A stretch of 64,000 nucleotides of DNA, taken from assembly GCA_015296075.1 (NCBI GenBank), contig DVDV01000408.1:1-64000 (forward strand). The letters are read 5' to 3'. Origin of the DNA: Leptolyngbyaceae cyanobacterium M33_DOE_097 (GTDB taxonomy: Bacteria > Cyanobacteriota > Cyanobacteriia > Leptolyngbyales > Leptolyngbyaceae). Made by a program: the position numbers and the translations under genes. The notes beneath the pieces were generated by a model. It did not search any database. It saw nothing but the letters and a program-made list of their open reading frames with translations, and was not told where the DNA came from. Below are positions 44,861 to 54,249 of this stretch, piece after piece (within the stretch, counting starts at the first letter, position 1; every line of letters begins with the position of its first letter).

Positions 44861-45655
44861 ATGGATTTGCAGCTAACAGACAAAACGGCCTTAGTGACTG
44901 GTTCAACGGCTGGCATTGGTTTAGCGATCGCAATGACCTTGGCACAAGAAGGCGCAACCGTAATTGTGAATGGTCGCACCGAAGTTCGTGTGAATGCTGC
45001 GCTGGATCAGATCAAGCAGAAAGCACCTGCGGCTAAGTTGCAGGGGTTGGTGGCGGACTTGGGCACAGTTGAAGGGGCACATACCCTCTTTGAGCAAGTT
45101 CCGCAGGTCGATATCTTGATCAACAATCTTGGTATTTATGGTGCGAAGGCGTTTGCTGACATCTCTGATGAGGAATGGTTGAACATTCTAGAAATTAATG
45201 TAATGAGCGGTGTGCGGCTCTCACGCCACTACTTGCCCAAAATGTTGCAAACCAATTGGGGCCGCATCATCTTTATCTCCAGTGAATCAGGCGTCAATAT
45301 TCCCGCTGAGATGATTCATTATGGGGTGACCAAAACCGCGCAGATCGCCCTGGCGCGTGGCCTTGCCGAAACAACCGTGGGGACGAACGTGACCGTGAAT
45401 TCTGTCTTGCCGGGGCCAACGCGATCGGAAGGGGTTGAAGAGTTTATTCAAGGCCTCGCCAGGGAGCAAAACGTTAGTCCTGAGCAGGTCGAGCAAGACT
45501 TTTTCGCCAAGACGCGCCCTTCTTCCCTGATTCAACGCTTTGCCTCAACCGATGAAGTCGCTGCACTCGTCGCATTTGTTGCCAGCCCACTCTCCTCCGC
45601 GACGAATGGAGCGGCGTTACGGGTTGATGGCGGGTTAGTGCGATCAATCGTCTAA
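44861..45655 (+). CDS. SDR family oxidoreductase
   Basis: A 264-residue classical short-chain dehydrogenase/reductase. It has the cofactor loop TGSTAGIGLAIAMTL, NNLG in DILINNLGIYGAK (in place of NNAG), Ser in IFISSESGVN, Tyr-x3-Lys in YGVTKTAQIALARG and the C-terminal NGAALRVDGGLVRSIV. The early residues GRTEVRV suggest NADPH preference. The substrate is unknown. GAGAGGAAAG precedes the ATG at 44861. Confidence 0.93.
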   Translation: MDLQLTDKTALVTGSTAGIGLAIAMTLAQEGATVIVNGRTEVRVNAALDQIKQKAPAAKLQGLVADLGTVEGAHTLFEQVPQVDILINNLGIYGAKAFADISDEEWLNILEINVMSGVRLSRHYLPKMLQTNWGRIIFISSESGVNIPAEMIHYGVTKTAQIALARGLAETTVGTNVTVNSVLPGPTRSEGVEEFIQGLAREQNVSPEQVEQDFFAKTRPSSLIQRFASTDEVAALVAFVASPLSSATNGAALRVDGGLVRSIV

Positions 45656-45684
45656 TTCTCAAGCCGAAAGCATCAAAGCCTAGC

Positions 45685-47988
45685 CTAGCTCGCTTGTTTA
45701 GGTAAGACGCGCACGCGGGCAAATTTCAATCCGCTAACGCCCTGCAGTGGTTGCACAGCGCCCCGTTCGGTGACTGGCTCAATCCAACCTTCGCGCACAA
45801 GATAGCGCAAGTATTGCTGATACTCTGACCACTCCTCTTCGGTGGAGTACACCAACGTCAACATACCCGGTTGCGTGATGCGCGCTTTCGTTTCTTCATC
45901 GAGCGCTTTATCAATTCGCTTTTTGACGATTTCATAACGAGTATCGCGCGTGCCTTTGACATCAAACAGCCGCTCAGTCGTCTCGTCGTGATAAATATCA
46001 ACGGTCGAATCTTGGACTAGGACTAGATGAGTCACTTCCATATTGGTATTGCACTCCTGCTGGATTCGGAAGGAAGTGCGGGCACAGTCACAGACGGCTC
46101 GGAGTTGCTCATAGCGCAAGCTGCGGAGTTGGAAGCTACCAAATTTGAGATCAATGGATTGCCCCGCGTAAATCATGTGATCAATCCCGTCAGTTGCTTC
46201 TATATCGCAATAATGGGGTGAAATGCGTTGCATTCGCTTTTGCCAGCGTTCCCAGGTTTCACGTAGCATCGCGTTGATTTTGCCAACGGTGCTGTCGTAG
46301 GCGGCACGGGCGCGATACACACAATTTTGAGGATTATCACACGCTGCCTGGTAAACCGCGATCGCCGCCTGAGCCTCTGCCCCTGCTAATGCGAAGTAGT
46401 CAAAGTAAACTTCTAGATTGTCGCGCAAGTAACGTACCAGACTTACTTCAGCGTCAACCGTCACAGGCTCGTTGAGGTGGTGAATCTGCTCCAGCAGATC
46501 CAGCCGGAGTTGGTCGATCAGAGCCGCATCCTGGTTTTTGCCTGCCGCCTCGACGATCGCCAACCCTAGCTGAAACTGCTCCAACAAATCGGCTTGAATC
46601 GCCCGATTCCGCTCATCTGAGGAACCGCGAATATCTGAGATGCCGTAGAGGGGATAAACCGAGGTAAAGACAATTGGTTCGGGGGGCAGACCCAGACTGC
46701 GGCGCTCGGCTTCTTGCAAAAACCGCCACTCAACCGAGGGATGAATATTCGTGATGAATCGCCGCTGCACCAGCTGCCGTTGTGCGGCTGTGACTGCTGC
46801 TGTAAAAGCGGGAATTAATTCTTCGGCTTGACGACAATCGAGCGCATCAAAATTATTTGGCTGATCACTCATGATGCCAACGGCACCAATCGTTTTGAGC
46901 AAAATATTTTCTGAGTTTGAAAGATGCTCATCCACCCGCATCAAGGGCAAGATCAACAGCGATCGCATCCCCAATTCCAGCAGCTTTTGCCCATACTCGT
47001 TGCGGCAGTCATGGGCTAAGTCGGGCACCACCGTAACCCGATTGCTGCGCACCGCCTCCATCAAATGAGAATCGCGCAATTCATCCATTGAATAGGTGAT
47101 GCCGTCCACATCTTCGCTGACGCTGCCAGTGAACAAGCGTACCTGGTCGCCGTCAATGCTGGCGATCGCGGAGTTGTTTGCCCGAAATAGCAGGTTAATT
47201 TGCTGATTGACTTCGTGAAATTTAGCAGGTTGCAAGATCGAATCTTGATCAATCAGCAGTTGGGTAATGCGGCGAATCGTTTCATTGGCTGTGACATCTA
47301 CACCTTCTAACAGCAATCGACCTTCAACCCGGTAATTATCCATGTGCAACCGCTCCACCAGGCTTTGCAGGTAGCGAACATCAGTTAACTTAAACTCCAG
47401 TGCTTCTGGGGTGAGCGCTTGCCAGCCTAACTCGGCAAACTCGTCAAGGTCGGGGTTGATACGTGAAATGGTCAACTGCTCCGATCGCAAGCCAAACTCA
47501 ACGTAGCGCGTCTCACCATGTAAAACGCTGGCGATCGCGACCCGAACGGGTTCATCCAACAGCCGATAACCGCGCGGATCGATGTGGTAAATCTCTTCTA
47601 AGACTCGGTGCAGCAGGTGTTTACGATAGAGCCGCACGACGCGCAGATAGTCTTCATCGGCTAACAGCGACTCTAACAAGATCTGTGCCCGATCAACACA
47701 GACCTGGGAGGGGTCTAACCCATCCAGGGGAACGCCACTCAGACGACAAAAGTGTTCGTTCGCGTAACGTAGTTTTAGAGTGTTTGGCTCCAACACCGCA
47801 ACCAATAAACGGCTACAGCGATGAAAATAGCGGAGCCACTCTAGTTGCTCAACTCGCAACGGACGCCGCTGGCCGCGATCGTGAGATTGAGGCAAAACGC
47901 CATTAGCAGGAGACTCTGAACGGTCGTCCGCGACAGTGTTAATGAAAGAAACCGATGCATCGTAAGACACGGATTCAGAGCTTTGCAT
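45685..47988 (-). CDS. PAS/GAF domain protein with unknown C-terminal region
   Basis: A 767-residue protein. Residues about 45-200 look like a PAS domain (WLRYFHRCSRLLVAVLEPNT). A GAF domain lies at about 215-410 (IRRITQLLIDQDSILQPAKF, LGMRSLLILPLMRV). The 350-residue C-terminal part has no domain I recognise. It is helical, then carries a Cys-bearing segment (HYCDIEATDGIDHM, CDCARTSFRIQQEC), and ends in a charged region (DERLFD-like, TEEEWSEYQQYLRYLVREG). No kinase, cyclase or DNA-binding motif is seen. ATG at 47988 is preferred to an upstream in-frame start. It is divergent from a small gene across 340 bp with operator-like palindromes. Confidence 0.75.
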   Translation of the reverse strand: MQSSESVSYDASVSFINTVADDRSESPANGVLPQSHDRGQRRPLRVEQLEWLRYFHRCSRLLVAVLEPNTLKLRYANEHFCRLSGVPLDGLDPSQVCVDRAQILLESLLADEDYLRVVRLYRKHLLHRVLEEIYHIDPRGYRLLDEPVRVAIASVLHGETRYVEFGLRSEQLTISRINPDLDEFAELGWQALTPEALEFKLTDVRYLQSLVERLHMDNYRVEGRLLLEGVDVTANETIRRITQLLIDQDSILQPAKFHEVNQQINLLFRANNSAIASIDGDQVRLFTGSVSEDVDGITYSMDELRDSHLMEAVRSNRVTVVPDLAHDCRNEYGQKLLELGMRSLLILPLMRVDEHLSNSENILLKTIGAVGIMSDQPNNFDALDCRQAEELIPAFTAAVTAAQRQLVQRRFITNIHPSVEWRFLQEAERRSLGLPPEPIVFTSVYPLYGISDIRGSSDERNRAIQADLLEQFQLGLAIVEAAGKNQDAALIDQLRLDLLEQIHHLNEPVTVDAEVSLVRYLRDNLEVYFDYFALAGAEAQAAIAVYQAACDNPQNCVYRARAAYDSTVGKINAMLRETWERWQKRMQRISPHYCDIEATDGIDHMIYAGQSIDLKFGSFQLRSLRYEQLRAVCDCARTSFRIQQECNTNMEVTHLVLVQDSTVDIYHDETTERLFDVKGTRDTRYEIVKKRIDKALDEETKARITQPGMLTLVYSTEEEWSEYQQYLRYLVREGWIEPVTERGAVQPLQGVSGLKFARVRVLPKQAS

Positions 47989-48074
47989 ACATACCTCTGC
48001 AAAAAGCAACGACTCAGGATATGGCTAGTGTTCCGCAATTACACTTAAGAATCTCAGCCATTTGTGAGCATTGA

Positions 48075-48100
48075 TGTGAGAGCTGACACAAACTTTGTGT
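48075..48100. promoter_or_regulatory. Overlapping CRP-like and 7-1-7 palindromic sites
   Basis: TGTGAGAGCTGACACA (48075-48090) matches the CRP consensus TGTGA-N6-TCACA with one mismatch. ACACAAACTTTGTGT (48086-48100) is a perfect 7-1-7 palindrome overlapping it. Both lie between the divergent PAS/GAF gene and the 87-aa gene. The rest of 47989-48328 shows no gene. Confidence 0.4.
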
Positions 48101-48328
48101 GACGATCGGTGCAGCCGCAGCAAGAACTCCTGTGGGATGAGTTTAGCATTACCGCTTTTCTGGATCGATGGGGGCGCGATCGCCTCACAAAAATCTTACA
48201 TTTCAGTCATTTGGGTAGCCCTGATTAGGGGGTAGGACGGTTTGCTTTCTCGAAAAGTTGCACCCAAGGAACCTCCGGATCCGCTCTAAAATGGTTGAAG
48301 TCCCGATGGCTGGTAATAAACGGTTTCC

Positions 48329-48592
48329 ATGTTCAAAGTTGTTTCGCGTACTTCCTCCGCAGAGTTTGACCGCTGGACAGATGCTTTAGAAGCTGCTAAA
48401 GCCCTGATTCCCGAATGTAGAGGGCTAACCGAAGATATCCGAATCTTCTTGTGTGACGAATTGATCTGGCTCTATAGCCGCGAGCATAAGTATCCCAAAT
48501 ATATCGGGGCAGGGACTTACAATCGGTTGGCGCAGTTATTTATTCAAGAGACGTTGGAGGATGAGCAAGCCGCCGCTGAAGGCAAGGAGTAG
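48329..48592 (+). CDS. Small conserved hypothetical protein (87 aa)
   Basis: A soluble 87-residue protein with aromatic-rich helical segments (SSAEFDRWTDALEAAKALIP, DIRIFLCDELIWLYSREHKY, GAGTYNRLAQLFIQETLEDE). It reads like a cyanobacterial conserved hypothetical protein. No motif points to a function. ATG at 48329. It is divergent from the PAS/GAF gene. Confidence 0.7.
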   Translation: MFKVVSRTSSAEFDRWTDALEAAKALIPECRGLTEDIRIFLCDELIWLYSREHKYPKYIGAGTYNRLAQLFIQETLEDEQAAAEGKE

Positions 48593-48656
48593 GATACGTC
48601 AGTGCAACACATCAGACCTATATCCGTAAGCTCAATATCGAAATCTTGGAAGTTGC

Positions 48657-49766
48657 CTAATTTGCAGAAATCGTCCCTTTCTGGCGATGTTCATCCAGAG
48701 CTTGGGCGACCAGCCACTTAAAGCGATCGACAAAGACAGACTCAGCAAACTCTTCAGCCCGTTGAATACAGGCGTGAGAAAAGAAGCGCAACCCTTCAAA
48801 CTGGGCGATCGCCTGACACAGATTCTCAACGGTCGGTTCAGCAAACAGCAGCCCTGTTCGATAATTCAGCACAATTTCGCGAATGCCGCTCTGCTCGCAC
48901 GCAATCACGGGAATACCTCTGCCCATCGCTTCGACGGGTGAAAACCCAAAATCGGCATCGGCACTGGGAAAAATTAAGGCGCGGGTGTTGCTGTAAAGTT
49001 GCCCCAGCTCTGCTTCCGAAGGACGTTCAACAAATTGAATTGTCTCCCCAGCCAATTGGCGCAGGCGAGATTGCTCTGAGCCAGTCCCTACGACAACAAG
49101 CGGACGCTGCATTTGATTGCAGGCTTGAATCACGCGATCGACCTGCTGGTTCGGGGTGAGTGCCCCCACGTAGAGGTAGTAGCGTTCTCCGGCCTTGCCA
49201 TCGGCGGCAATTTTGACGGGGGGTGGCACCACATCGGCGGTTCTGCGATAAAACTTCTTGATCCGATGGGCGACCGTCTCGGAGTTTGTGAAGAGGCGAT
49301 CAAGGCGCTGTGCGGCGTAGAAGTCGTATTGCCGTAGCCGACTGCCACTCCATACGTCAAACCAGCGTGGCGTCAACGTGGAATAGGGGTTTGGTTCCCA
49401 CAAACTGCGGGAAGGGGTGTGGCAGTAGCAGATGTGTAAAGCACTGGGGCTAGGTAGCACAGCATGACTGAGAAACCCAGCTGAGGACGAAATGACTAAG
49501 TCAAATCCTGACAAGTCCACCGACTCCCAAATGTAAGGCAGCAGGGGACGGTAACGCTCAGGCTGACGGGCGATCGCGGGGAGTTTTTGGCCCCAGGTGG
49601 GTCGCAGATCCCAATTAGCAAAGTGCGCCCAATCGGGACCAAGGCTGGGGCGATCGATAAAGGCGGTAAACACGGGAGCTTGCGGATAGATTTGGTGCAG
49701 CACTGCGAGTAACCGCTCGGCGTCACCGTAGGTCTGAAGAAAATCATGCACCAGGGCAACTTTCAT
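48657..49766 (-). CDS. Glycosyltransferase family 4 (WbaZ-like)
   Basis: A 369-residue GT-B glycosyltransferase. The N-terminus MKVALVHDFLQTYGDAERLL and HICYCHTPSRSLWEP are typical of the WbaZ/mannosyltransferase group. The C-terminal donor domain has YYLYVGALTPNQQVDRVI, VVGTGSEQSRLR and DADFGFSPVEAMGRGIPVIA. The EX7E pair is imperfect: the position of the first Glu is Ala (ADFGFSPVE), while the second Glu is kept. It may add a hexose to an envelope polysaccharide. No signal peptide; it acts at the cytoplasmic face. ATG at 49766. Confidence 0.9.
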   Translation of the reverse strand: MKVALVHDFLQTYGDAERLLAVLHQIYPQAPVFTAFIDRPSLGPDWAHFANWDLRPTWGQKLPAIARQPERYRPLLPYIWESVDLSGFDLVISSSAGFLSHAVLPSPSALHICYCHTPSRSLWEPNPYSTLTPRWFDVWSGSRLRQYDFYAAQRLDRLFTNSETVAHRIKKFYRRTADVVPPPVKIAADGKAGERYYLYVGALTPNQQVDRVIQACNQMQRPLVVVGTGSEQSRLRQLAGETIQFVERPSEAELGQLYSNTRALIFPSADADFGFSPVEAMGRGIPVIACEQSGIREIVLNYRTGLLFAEPTVENLCQAIAQFEGLRFFSHACIQRAEEFAESVFVDRFKWLVAQALDEHRQKGTISAN

Positions 49767-49816
49767 TCGTTCTTGTACTCCTTATGTGGGTGCCCTGTTT
49801 TTGATTCTAAACCTGG

Positions 49817-51262
49817 CTAACCCCGATGCCAGCGAGTGCCCCCCGCCTGATCAATCAGGGTGATTCCCTGTTCTTGTAGCAAATTGCGAATCCGGTCGGC
49901 TTCCGCAAAATTCTTGGCTTTGCGCGCGGTTTGCCGTTCTTCGAGCAACGTTTCGATTTCAGCGTCACTCAAGCCGCCTGGAGTCGTCTCTTCGGCGGTT
50001 AGCTCGGCTTTCAGACCAAGAACATCTGCTAGCTCTGCTAAGGTGTGCCAGTGGTGTTGCAACTCAGCCGGGGCGATCGATGTGGTGCCCTCATGCACCA
50101 GCAAATTGCGCTCTCGCTTCAGGTCTTTGGCCAGGTCAAATAACACAGCTAACGCTCCAGAAGTGTTGAAGTCGTCATCCATCGCAGTTTTGAACTGGGC
50201 GATCGCGGTCTCAATTTTCGTGCCAACCGACTCACCACTCGTCCAGCCCAGTTGCGCCCCAAACTCCGACTCAAACAACAGACCCTCTTTAATCGTCTGC
50301 CAACCATTCGCGGCGGCTTCTAATCCCTCGGCGGTGAAGTCAATCGGCTTGCGGTAGTGTGCCTGCAAAATAAACAGGCGAAACGCCATCGGGTCATACT
50401 CTTTGAGCAAATCGCGAGTGAGGCGGAAGTTGCCCAACGATTTCGACATCTTTTCGCCATCCATATTGACGAAACCGTTGTGCATCCAAAAACGGGCGAG
50501 CGGCTTGTGTGTCACCGCCTCACTTTGAGCAATCTCATTCTCGTGATGGGGAAACTGCAAATCCATGCCTCCAGCGTGGATGTCGATCGAGTCGCCTAAC
50601 TCTTGCCGCACCATCGCCGAGCATTCGATATGCCAACCGGGCCGCCCCTCACCCCAGGGTGACTCCCAGGCGGGTTCTCCGGGTTTAGCGGCTTTCCAGA
50701 GGGCAAAGTCAAATAAGTCTTTCTTTTTCTCGCTCTCGTCTTCGACCTCGACCCGTCCGCTTGCGCCTGCCTGCATCTCATCCAGCTTGCGACCCGACAA
50801 CTTGCCATAGTCAGCAAATTGTCGCACTGCATAATACACGTCCCCCTCGGAGGCGTAGGCAAAGCCCTGCTGCTCTAACTCGTGGATCAGGCGCTTGATG
50901 CCGTCAATCGTGTGGGTGGCACGCGGGTAAACGTCAGCCCGTAGGATGTTGAGCCGATCGCTGTCTTCAAAATACGCCTCGATATACCGCTCAGCGATCG
51001 CCTGCATCGTCGTCCCTTCTTGCACGGCTCGATTCAAAATCTTGTCATCAATGTCGGTAAAGTTTTGCACAAAGCGCACCTGGTAGCCCAGCCACATTAA
51101 GTAGCGGCGCACCACATCAAAAATAATGAAGGCTCTGGCATTACCGACGTGAAAGTAGTTGTAGGCCGTGATGCCACAGACATACATTCGCACCTTACCG
51201 GGTTCGATGGTCTCAAACGGTTCTTTACGACGGGTTAAGGTGTTGTAAATAGCAAGTGGCAT
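49817..51262 (-). CDS. cysS: Cysteinyl-tRNA synthetase
   Basis: A 481-residue class I synthetase. It has MYVCGITAYNYFHVGNARAF (zinc Cys, plus HVGN in the place of HIGH), the other zinc ligands in GWHIECSAM and HAGGMDLQFPHHENE, and the KMSKSLGN loop. The C-terminal DALR-type helical domain and short tail are complete. It charges tRNA-Cys. ATG at 51262. It follows a divergent promoter region shared with the CobW gene. Confidence 0.97.
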   Translation of the reverse strand: MPLAIYNTLTRRKEPFETIEPGKVRMYVCGITAYNYFHVGNARAFIIFDVVRRYLMWLGYQVRFVQNFTDIDDKILNRAVQEGTTMQAIAERYIEAYFEDSDRLNILRADVYPRATHTIDGIKRLIHELEQQGFAYASEGDVYYAVRQFADYGKLSGRKLDEMQAGASGRVEVEDESEKKKDLFDFALWKAAKPGEPAWESPWGEGRPGWHIECSAMVRQELGDSIDIHAGGMDLQFPHHENEIAQSEAVTHKPLARFWMHNGFVNMDGEKMSKSLGNFRLTRDLLKEYDPMAFRLFILQAHYRKPIDFTAEGLEAAANGWQTIKEGLLFESEFGAQLGWTSGESVGTKIETAIAQFKTAMDDDFNTSGALAVLFDLAKDLKRERNLLVHEGTTSIAPAELQHHWHTLAELADVLGLKAELTAEETTPGGLSDAEIETLLEERQTARKAKNFAEADRIRNLLQEQGITLIDQAGGTRWHRG

Positions 51263-51456
51263 AACACAAAAAGGGTAAACACAAATTGGGATAGCAGGTT
51301 CAAAATTGCTATTAATCCTTGACGACGGACAAAGATCAGCTTTTGCTTGAACGAATTGCGAGATAATTTAGGATAGCAAGGCAAGGTTGAGCTTCTGCTA
51401 GCTAAAATGCAGAAACAGACCTGAGATTATTTTCTACCTTTACGAGCGATCGCACT

Positions 51457-52614
51457 ATGCAATCCACAGCTTCACCCGCCTCAGCAATGGATACTCCCAA
51501 AACGGGCATGCCTGTCACCATCATTACAGGCTTTTTGGGCAGTGGCAAAACAACCCTGTTAAACCACATCCTGACCAATCAGCAAGGGCTGAAAACGGCT
51601 GTTTTAGTGAATGAGTTCGGCGAAATTGGGATTGATAACGAACTCATCATTGCCACCGAAGACGATGGCGGCATGGTGGAATTGAGTAACGGTTGCATTT
51701 GCTGCACCATCAACAATGACCTGATGGAAGCGGTTTATAAGATTTTAGAACGGCAAGAAAATGTCGATTACCTGGTTGTCGAAACGACCGGATTGGCGGA
51801 TCCCCTACCCGTTGCGCTGACTTTCCTCGGCACCGAACTGCGCGATATGACCCGGCTCGACTCGATCATCACCGTCGTGGATGCCGAAAACTTTAGCCTT
51901 GATTTGTTTAATAGTCAGGCGGCTTATAACCAGATTGCCTACGGCGACATTATTTTGGTGAACAAAGCTGACCTGGTTGAAGAAGCCGATCTCGACTTGC
52001 TCGAAGTGCGACTGCGTGACATTAAGGGAGATGCGCGTATTTTGCGGACGGTGAAAGGTCAGGTACCTTTAGGAATGTTGCTCAGCGTCGGACTGTTTGA
52101 GTCTGATAAGTATTTTGAGCCAGAAGCAAAGCCTGCGCATGACCACGACCATGAGCACCATGATCACGCGCATGACCACGACCATCATGCCCACGCTGAG
52201 CACGCACATCACGATCACGCCAACTGCGACCATGCCCATGGGCATTGCGAGCATGATCACGACCACGATCACCACCATCACTCTGATCACCTGGAGCAAG
52301 ATGGTTTTACCTCTCTGTCAATTCAGAGCGATCGCCCCTTTGACCTCCGCAAGTTCCAATATTTTCTCGACAACCAGCTGCCCACCAACGTTTTCCGCGC
52401 AAAGGGCATTCTCTGGTTCCGCGAAAGTGCCAAGCGTCATATCTTCCATCTCAGTGGCAAGCGTTTCTCGCTAGATGACTCTGAGTGGAACGGCACTCCC
52501 AAAAACCAACTGGTGCTGATCGGGCAAGATCTCGACCACGAAAAGCTGCGATCGCAAGTAGAAGCTTGCCTTGCGATGCCTGACTCAAACCGGGGGCGCG
52601 GCTTCGGACGCTAG
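51457..52614 (+). CDS. CobW/COG0523-type GTPase with His-rich metal-binding loop
   Basis: A 385-residue G3E GTPase and probable metallochaperone. Walker A is GFLGSGKTTLLNHIL, the metal motif is NGCICCTINNDL (CxCC), and the base-recognition NKADLVEEADL is present. Residues about 226-278 form a His/Asp-rich linker (about 53 residues, mostly HD, DH and HH steps, with two Cys), suited to zinc storage. A CobW_C domain follows (FDLRKFQYFLDNQLPTNVFR). The role is probably zinc, less likely cobalt or iron, delivery. A second in-frame ATG at 51487 begins just before the G domain and is an alternative start. Confidence 0.92.
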   Translation: MQSTASPASAMDTPKTGMPVTIITGFLGSGKTTLLNHILTNQQGLKTAVLVNEFGEIGIDNELIIATEDDGGMVELSNGCICCTINNDLMEAVYKILERQENVDYLVVETTGLADPLPVALTFLGTELRDMTRLDSIITVVDAENFSLDLFNSQAAYNQIAYGDIILVNKADLVEEADLDLLEVRLRDIKGDARILRTVKGQVPLGMLLSVGLFESDKYFEPEAKPAHDHDHEHHDHAHDHDHHAHAEHAHHDHANCDHAHGHCEHDHDHDHHHHSDHLEQDGFTSLSIQSDRPFDLRKFQYFLDNQLPTNVFRAKGILWFRESAKRHIFHLSGKRFSLDDSEWNGTPKNQLVLIGQDLDHEKLRSQVEACLAMPDSNRGRGFGR

Positions 52615-52649
52615 ATTTAACCGAGATCAATCACCTGCCGCTTAAAAAT

Positions 52650-52690
52650 GAGGGGAAAGCAAACAGTCTTTACCCCTCTTGTGGTTTTTT
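52650..52690 (+). terminator. Rho-independent terminator
   Basis: GAGGGGAAAG pairs with CTTTaCCCCTC (one bulged A) around an eight-base loop, followed by TTGTGGTTTTTTG. It ends the CobW gene 36 bases after its stop. Confidence 0.8.
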
Positions 52691-52707
52691 GATTTGGTAA
52701 CCGCCCT

Positions 52708-53001
52708 ATGCCGTGCGATCGTCAGGTTCTCGTGTGTCAATACACCAATTGCGTTGCGAATGACTCGCAGGCTGTTTTAGCCGCGTTTCAAGCAAATCCT
52801 GTCGCTGGAGTAGAGATTGCCGCCTCTGGATGTCAGGGGCAGTGCAACATGGGCACAACTGTGCGAATTTTGCCGGATGAAACCTGGTACGCCCGCGTTA
52901 AACCCGAAGACGTGCCAGAAATTGTCGAGCAACATCTCAAGCTCAACCAACCCGTCGATCGCCTGCTCCACCCCCGCTTTCATCCCCGCTTTTCTTTTTG
53001 A
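52708..53001 (+). CDS. Thioredoxin-like [2Fe-2S] ferredoxin-domain protein
   Basis: A 97-residue protein of the thioredoxin-like ferredoxin group. The cluster Cys are in VLVCQYTNCVAN and ASGCQGQCNMG, the Cys-x4-Cys plus Cys-x3-Cys pattern typical of this fold. A short basic tail rich in Pro, His and Phe ends it. It is probably an electron carrier or redox partner of unknown enzyme. ATG at 52708 lies just after the CobW terminator, so it should have its own promoter. Confidence 0.88.
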   Translation: MPCDRQVLVCQYTNCVANDSQAVLAAFQANPVAGVEIAASGCQGQCNMGTTVRILPDETWYARVKPEDVPEIVEQHLKLNQPVDRLLHPRFHPRFSF

Positions 53002-53279
53002 GCGATCGCTGGTGTCTCCTCTTCCCCTACAGTGAGGCCACTACACGCCACCGCTATGCATAAGACGAGCTGATAACCTCTCAACAAAATTTAATAAGAG
53101 TTAGGTGTCAAGACAGTCAGGCTAACCAACTCATCTAATTCCCCTGATTGGGCTGCGAGACCGACGATTTGCCACCTAATCACCTAGACTACTGTTCTGT
53201 AGAATGATTTTCTTTTATAACGAGGAAAGCTTTCTCACCCGTTTCAATTGAAGACTGCCGTTCTTTATAGGGTAAATCT

Positions 53280-54041
53280 GTGTCAAAGCTAGAATTCCCT
53301 GCACTGCCTGTATTTGACCACGTAGAAGATGAGCGATCGCATCGCCAACAGCGATTAGCTGCGGCATTTCGTCTATTCGCTCACTTTGGGTTTGATGAAG
53401 GTGTCGCGGGTCACATCACAGTCCGCGATCCTGAATTTCCAGATTGCTTTTGGGTCAATCCGTTTGGCATGTACTTTGGTCACATTCGAGTATCAGATTT
53501 ATTACTGGTTAACCACAAGGGTGAAGTGATTCGAGGGAACAGACCTGTCAACACAGCGGCTTTCGCGATTCATTCTCAAATTCATCAAGCCCGACCTGAT
53601 GTAATCGCGGCTGCTCATGCTCACTCACTTTATGGCAAAGCGTGGTCAACGCTTGGACGTTTGCTCGATCCTCTGACCCAAGATGCGTGTGCTTTTTATG
53701 AGGATCACGCTTTGCACGCTGATTACAGTGGGGTCGTTTTAGATATTCAAGAGGGTAAGCGTATTGCCACCACATTGGGAGAACGCAAGGCTGTCATACT
53801 TCGTAACCACGGCTTATTAACGGTGGGCAAATCCGTAGATGAAGCGGCGTGGTGGTTTATTACAATGGAGCGCTCTTGTCAGGCTCAACTCTTAGCTGAA
53901 GCAGCAGGAAAGCCGGTCTTAATTGATCCTGAAACAGCTCGTTTAACCTACAGCCAGATTGGGTCGTCTCTGCTTGGATGGTTTAGTTTTCAGTCCCTAT
54001 ATGACATGATCGTGCGTCGAGAACCAGATTTACTTAACTAA
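53280..54041 (+). CDS. Class II aldolase/adducin family protein
   Basis: A 253-residue protein of the araD/fucA fold. The segment GFDEGVAGHITVRDPEFPDC is the substrate-loop region. Zinc His residues are seen in AAHAHSLYGKAW and RNHGLLTVGKS. The catalytic acid may be the Glu of YEDHALHADYSG. Such proteins include decarboxylases, dehydratases and epimerases, so the reaction is open. The start is GTG at 53280 with no clear Shine-Dalgarno. Its neighbour downstream, an AT-rich oxygenase gene, reads the same way after 208 bp; the link is uncertain. Confidence 0.88.
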   Translation: MSKLEFPALPVFDHVEDERSHRQQRLAAAFRLFAHFGFDEGVAGHITVRDPEFPDCFWVNPFGMYFGHIRVSDLLLVNHKGEVIRGNRPVNTAAFAIHSQIHQARPDVIAAAHAHSLYGKAWSTLGRLLDPLTQDACAFYEDHALHADYSGVVLDIQEGKRIATTLGERKAVILRNHGLLTVGKSVDEAAWWFITMERSCQAQLLAEAAGKPVLIDPETARLTYSQIGSSLLGWFSFQSLYDMIVRREPDLLN

Positions 54042-54249
54042 ATAGGGGTGCTTCAGTTGATTGCGAGCAGAAAACTTGATTTTGATAGTGTTTAATCACC
54101 TCAGAGTTTGGCCTGAATGTTTACCTTTTCCTATTTCAGTTGTGAAGTGGGGAATCTGTGTGAAAGAGGGTGATTTTGGGAGCAGTTTACAATTCAAATA
54201 GGCTTGATATGGGCGAATAGTTATTCGATAAAAATAAGGGATAAGAAAT

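Noticed and set aside
51263-51456. Possible Zur box (TGAGATTATTTTCTA) upstream of the CobW GTPase
   Set aside because: It matches the TGATAATNATTATCA pattern at only about half the positions and is not symmetric.
52097-52474. Met/Thr/Ile-rich frame and its opposite-strand partner over the His-rich DNA
   Set aside because: Both are out-of-frame readings of the CAC/GAC-type codon run in the CobW gene.
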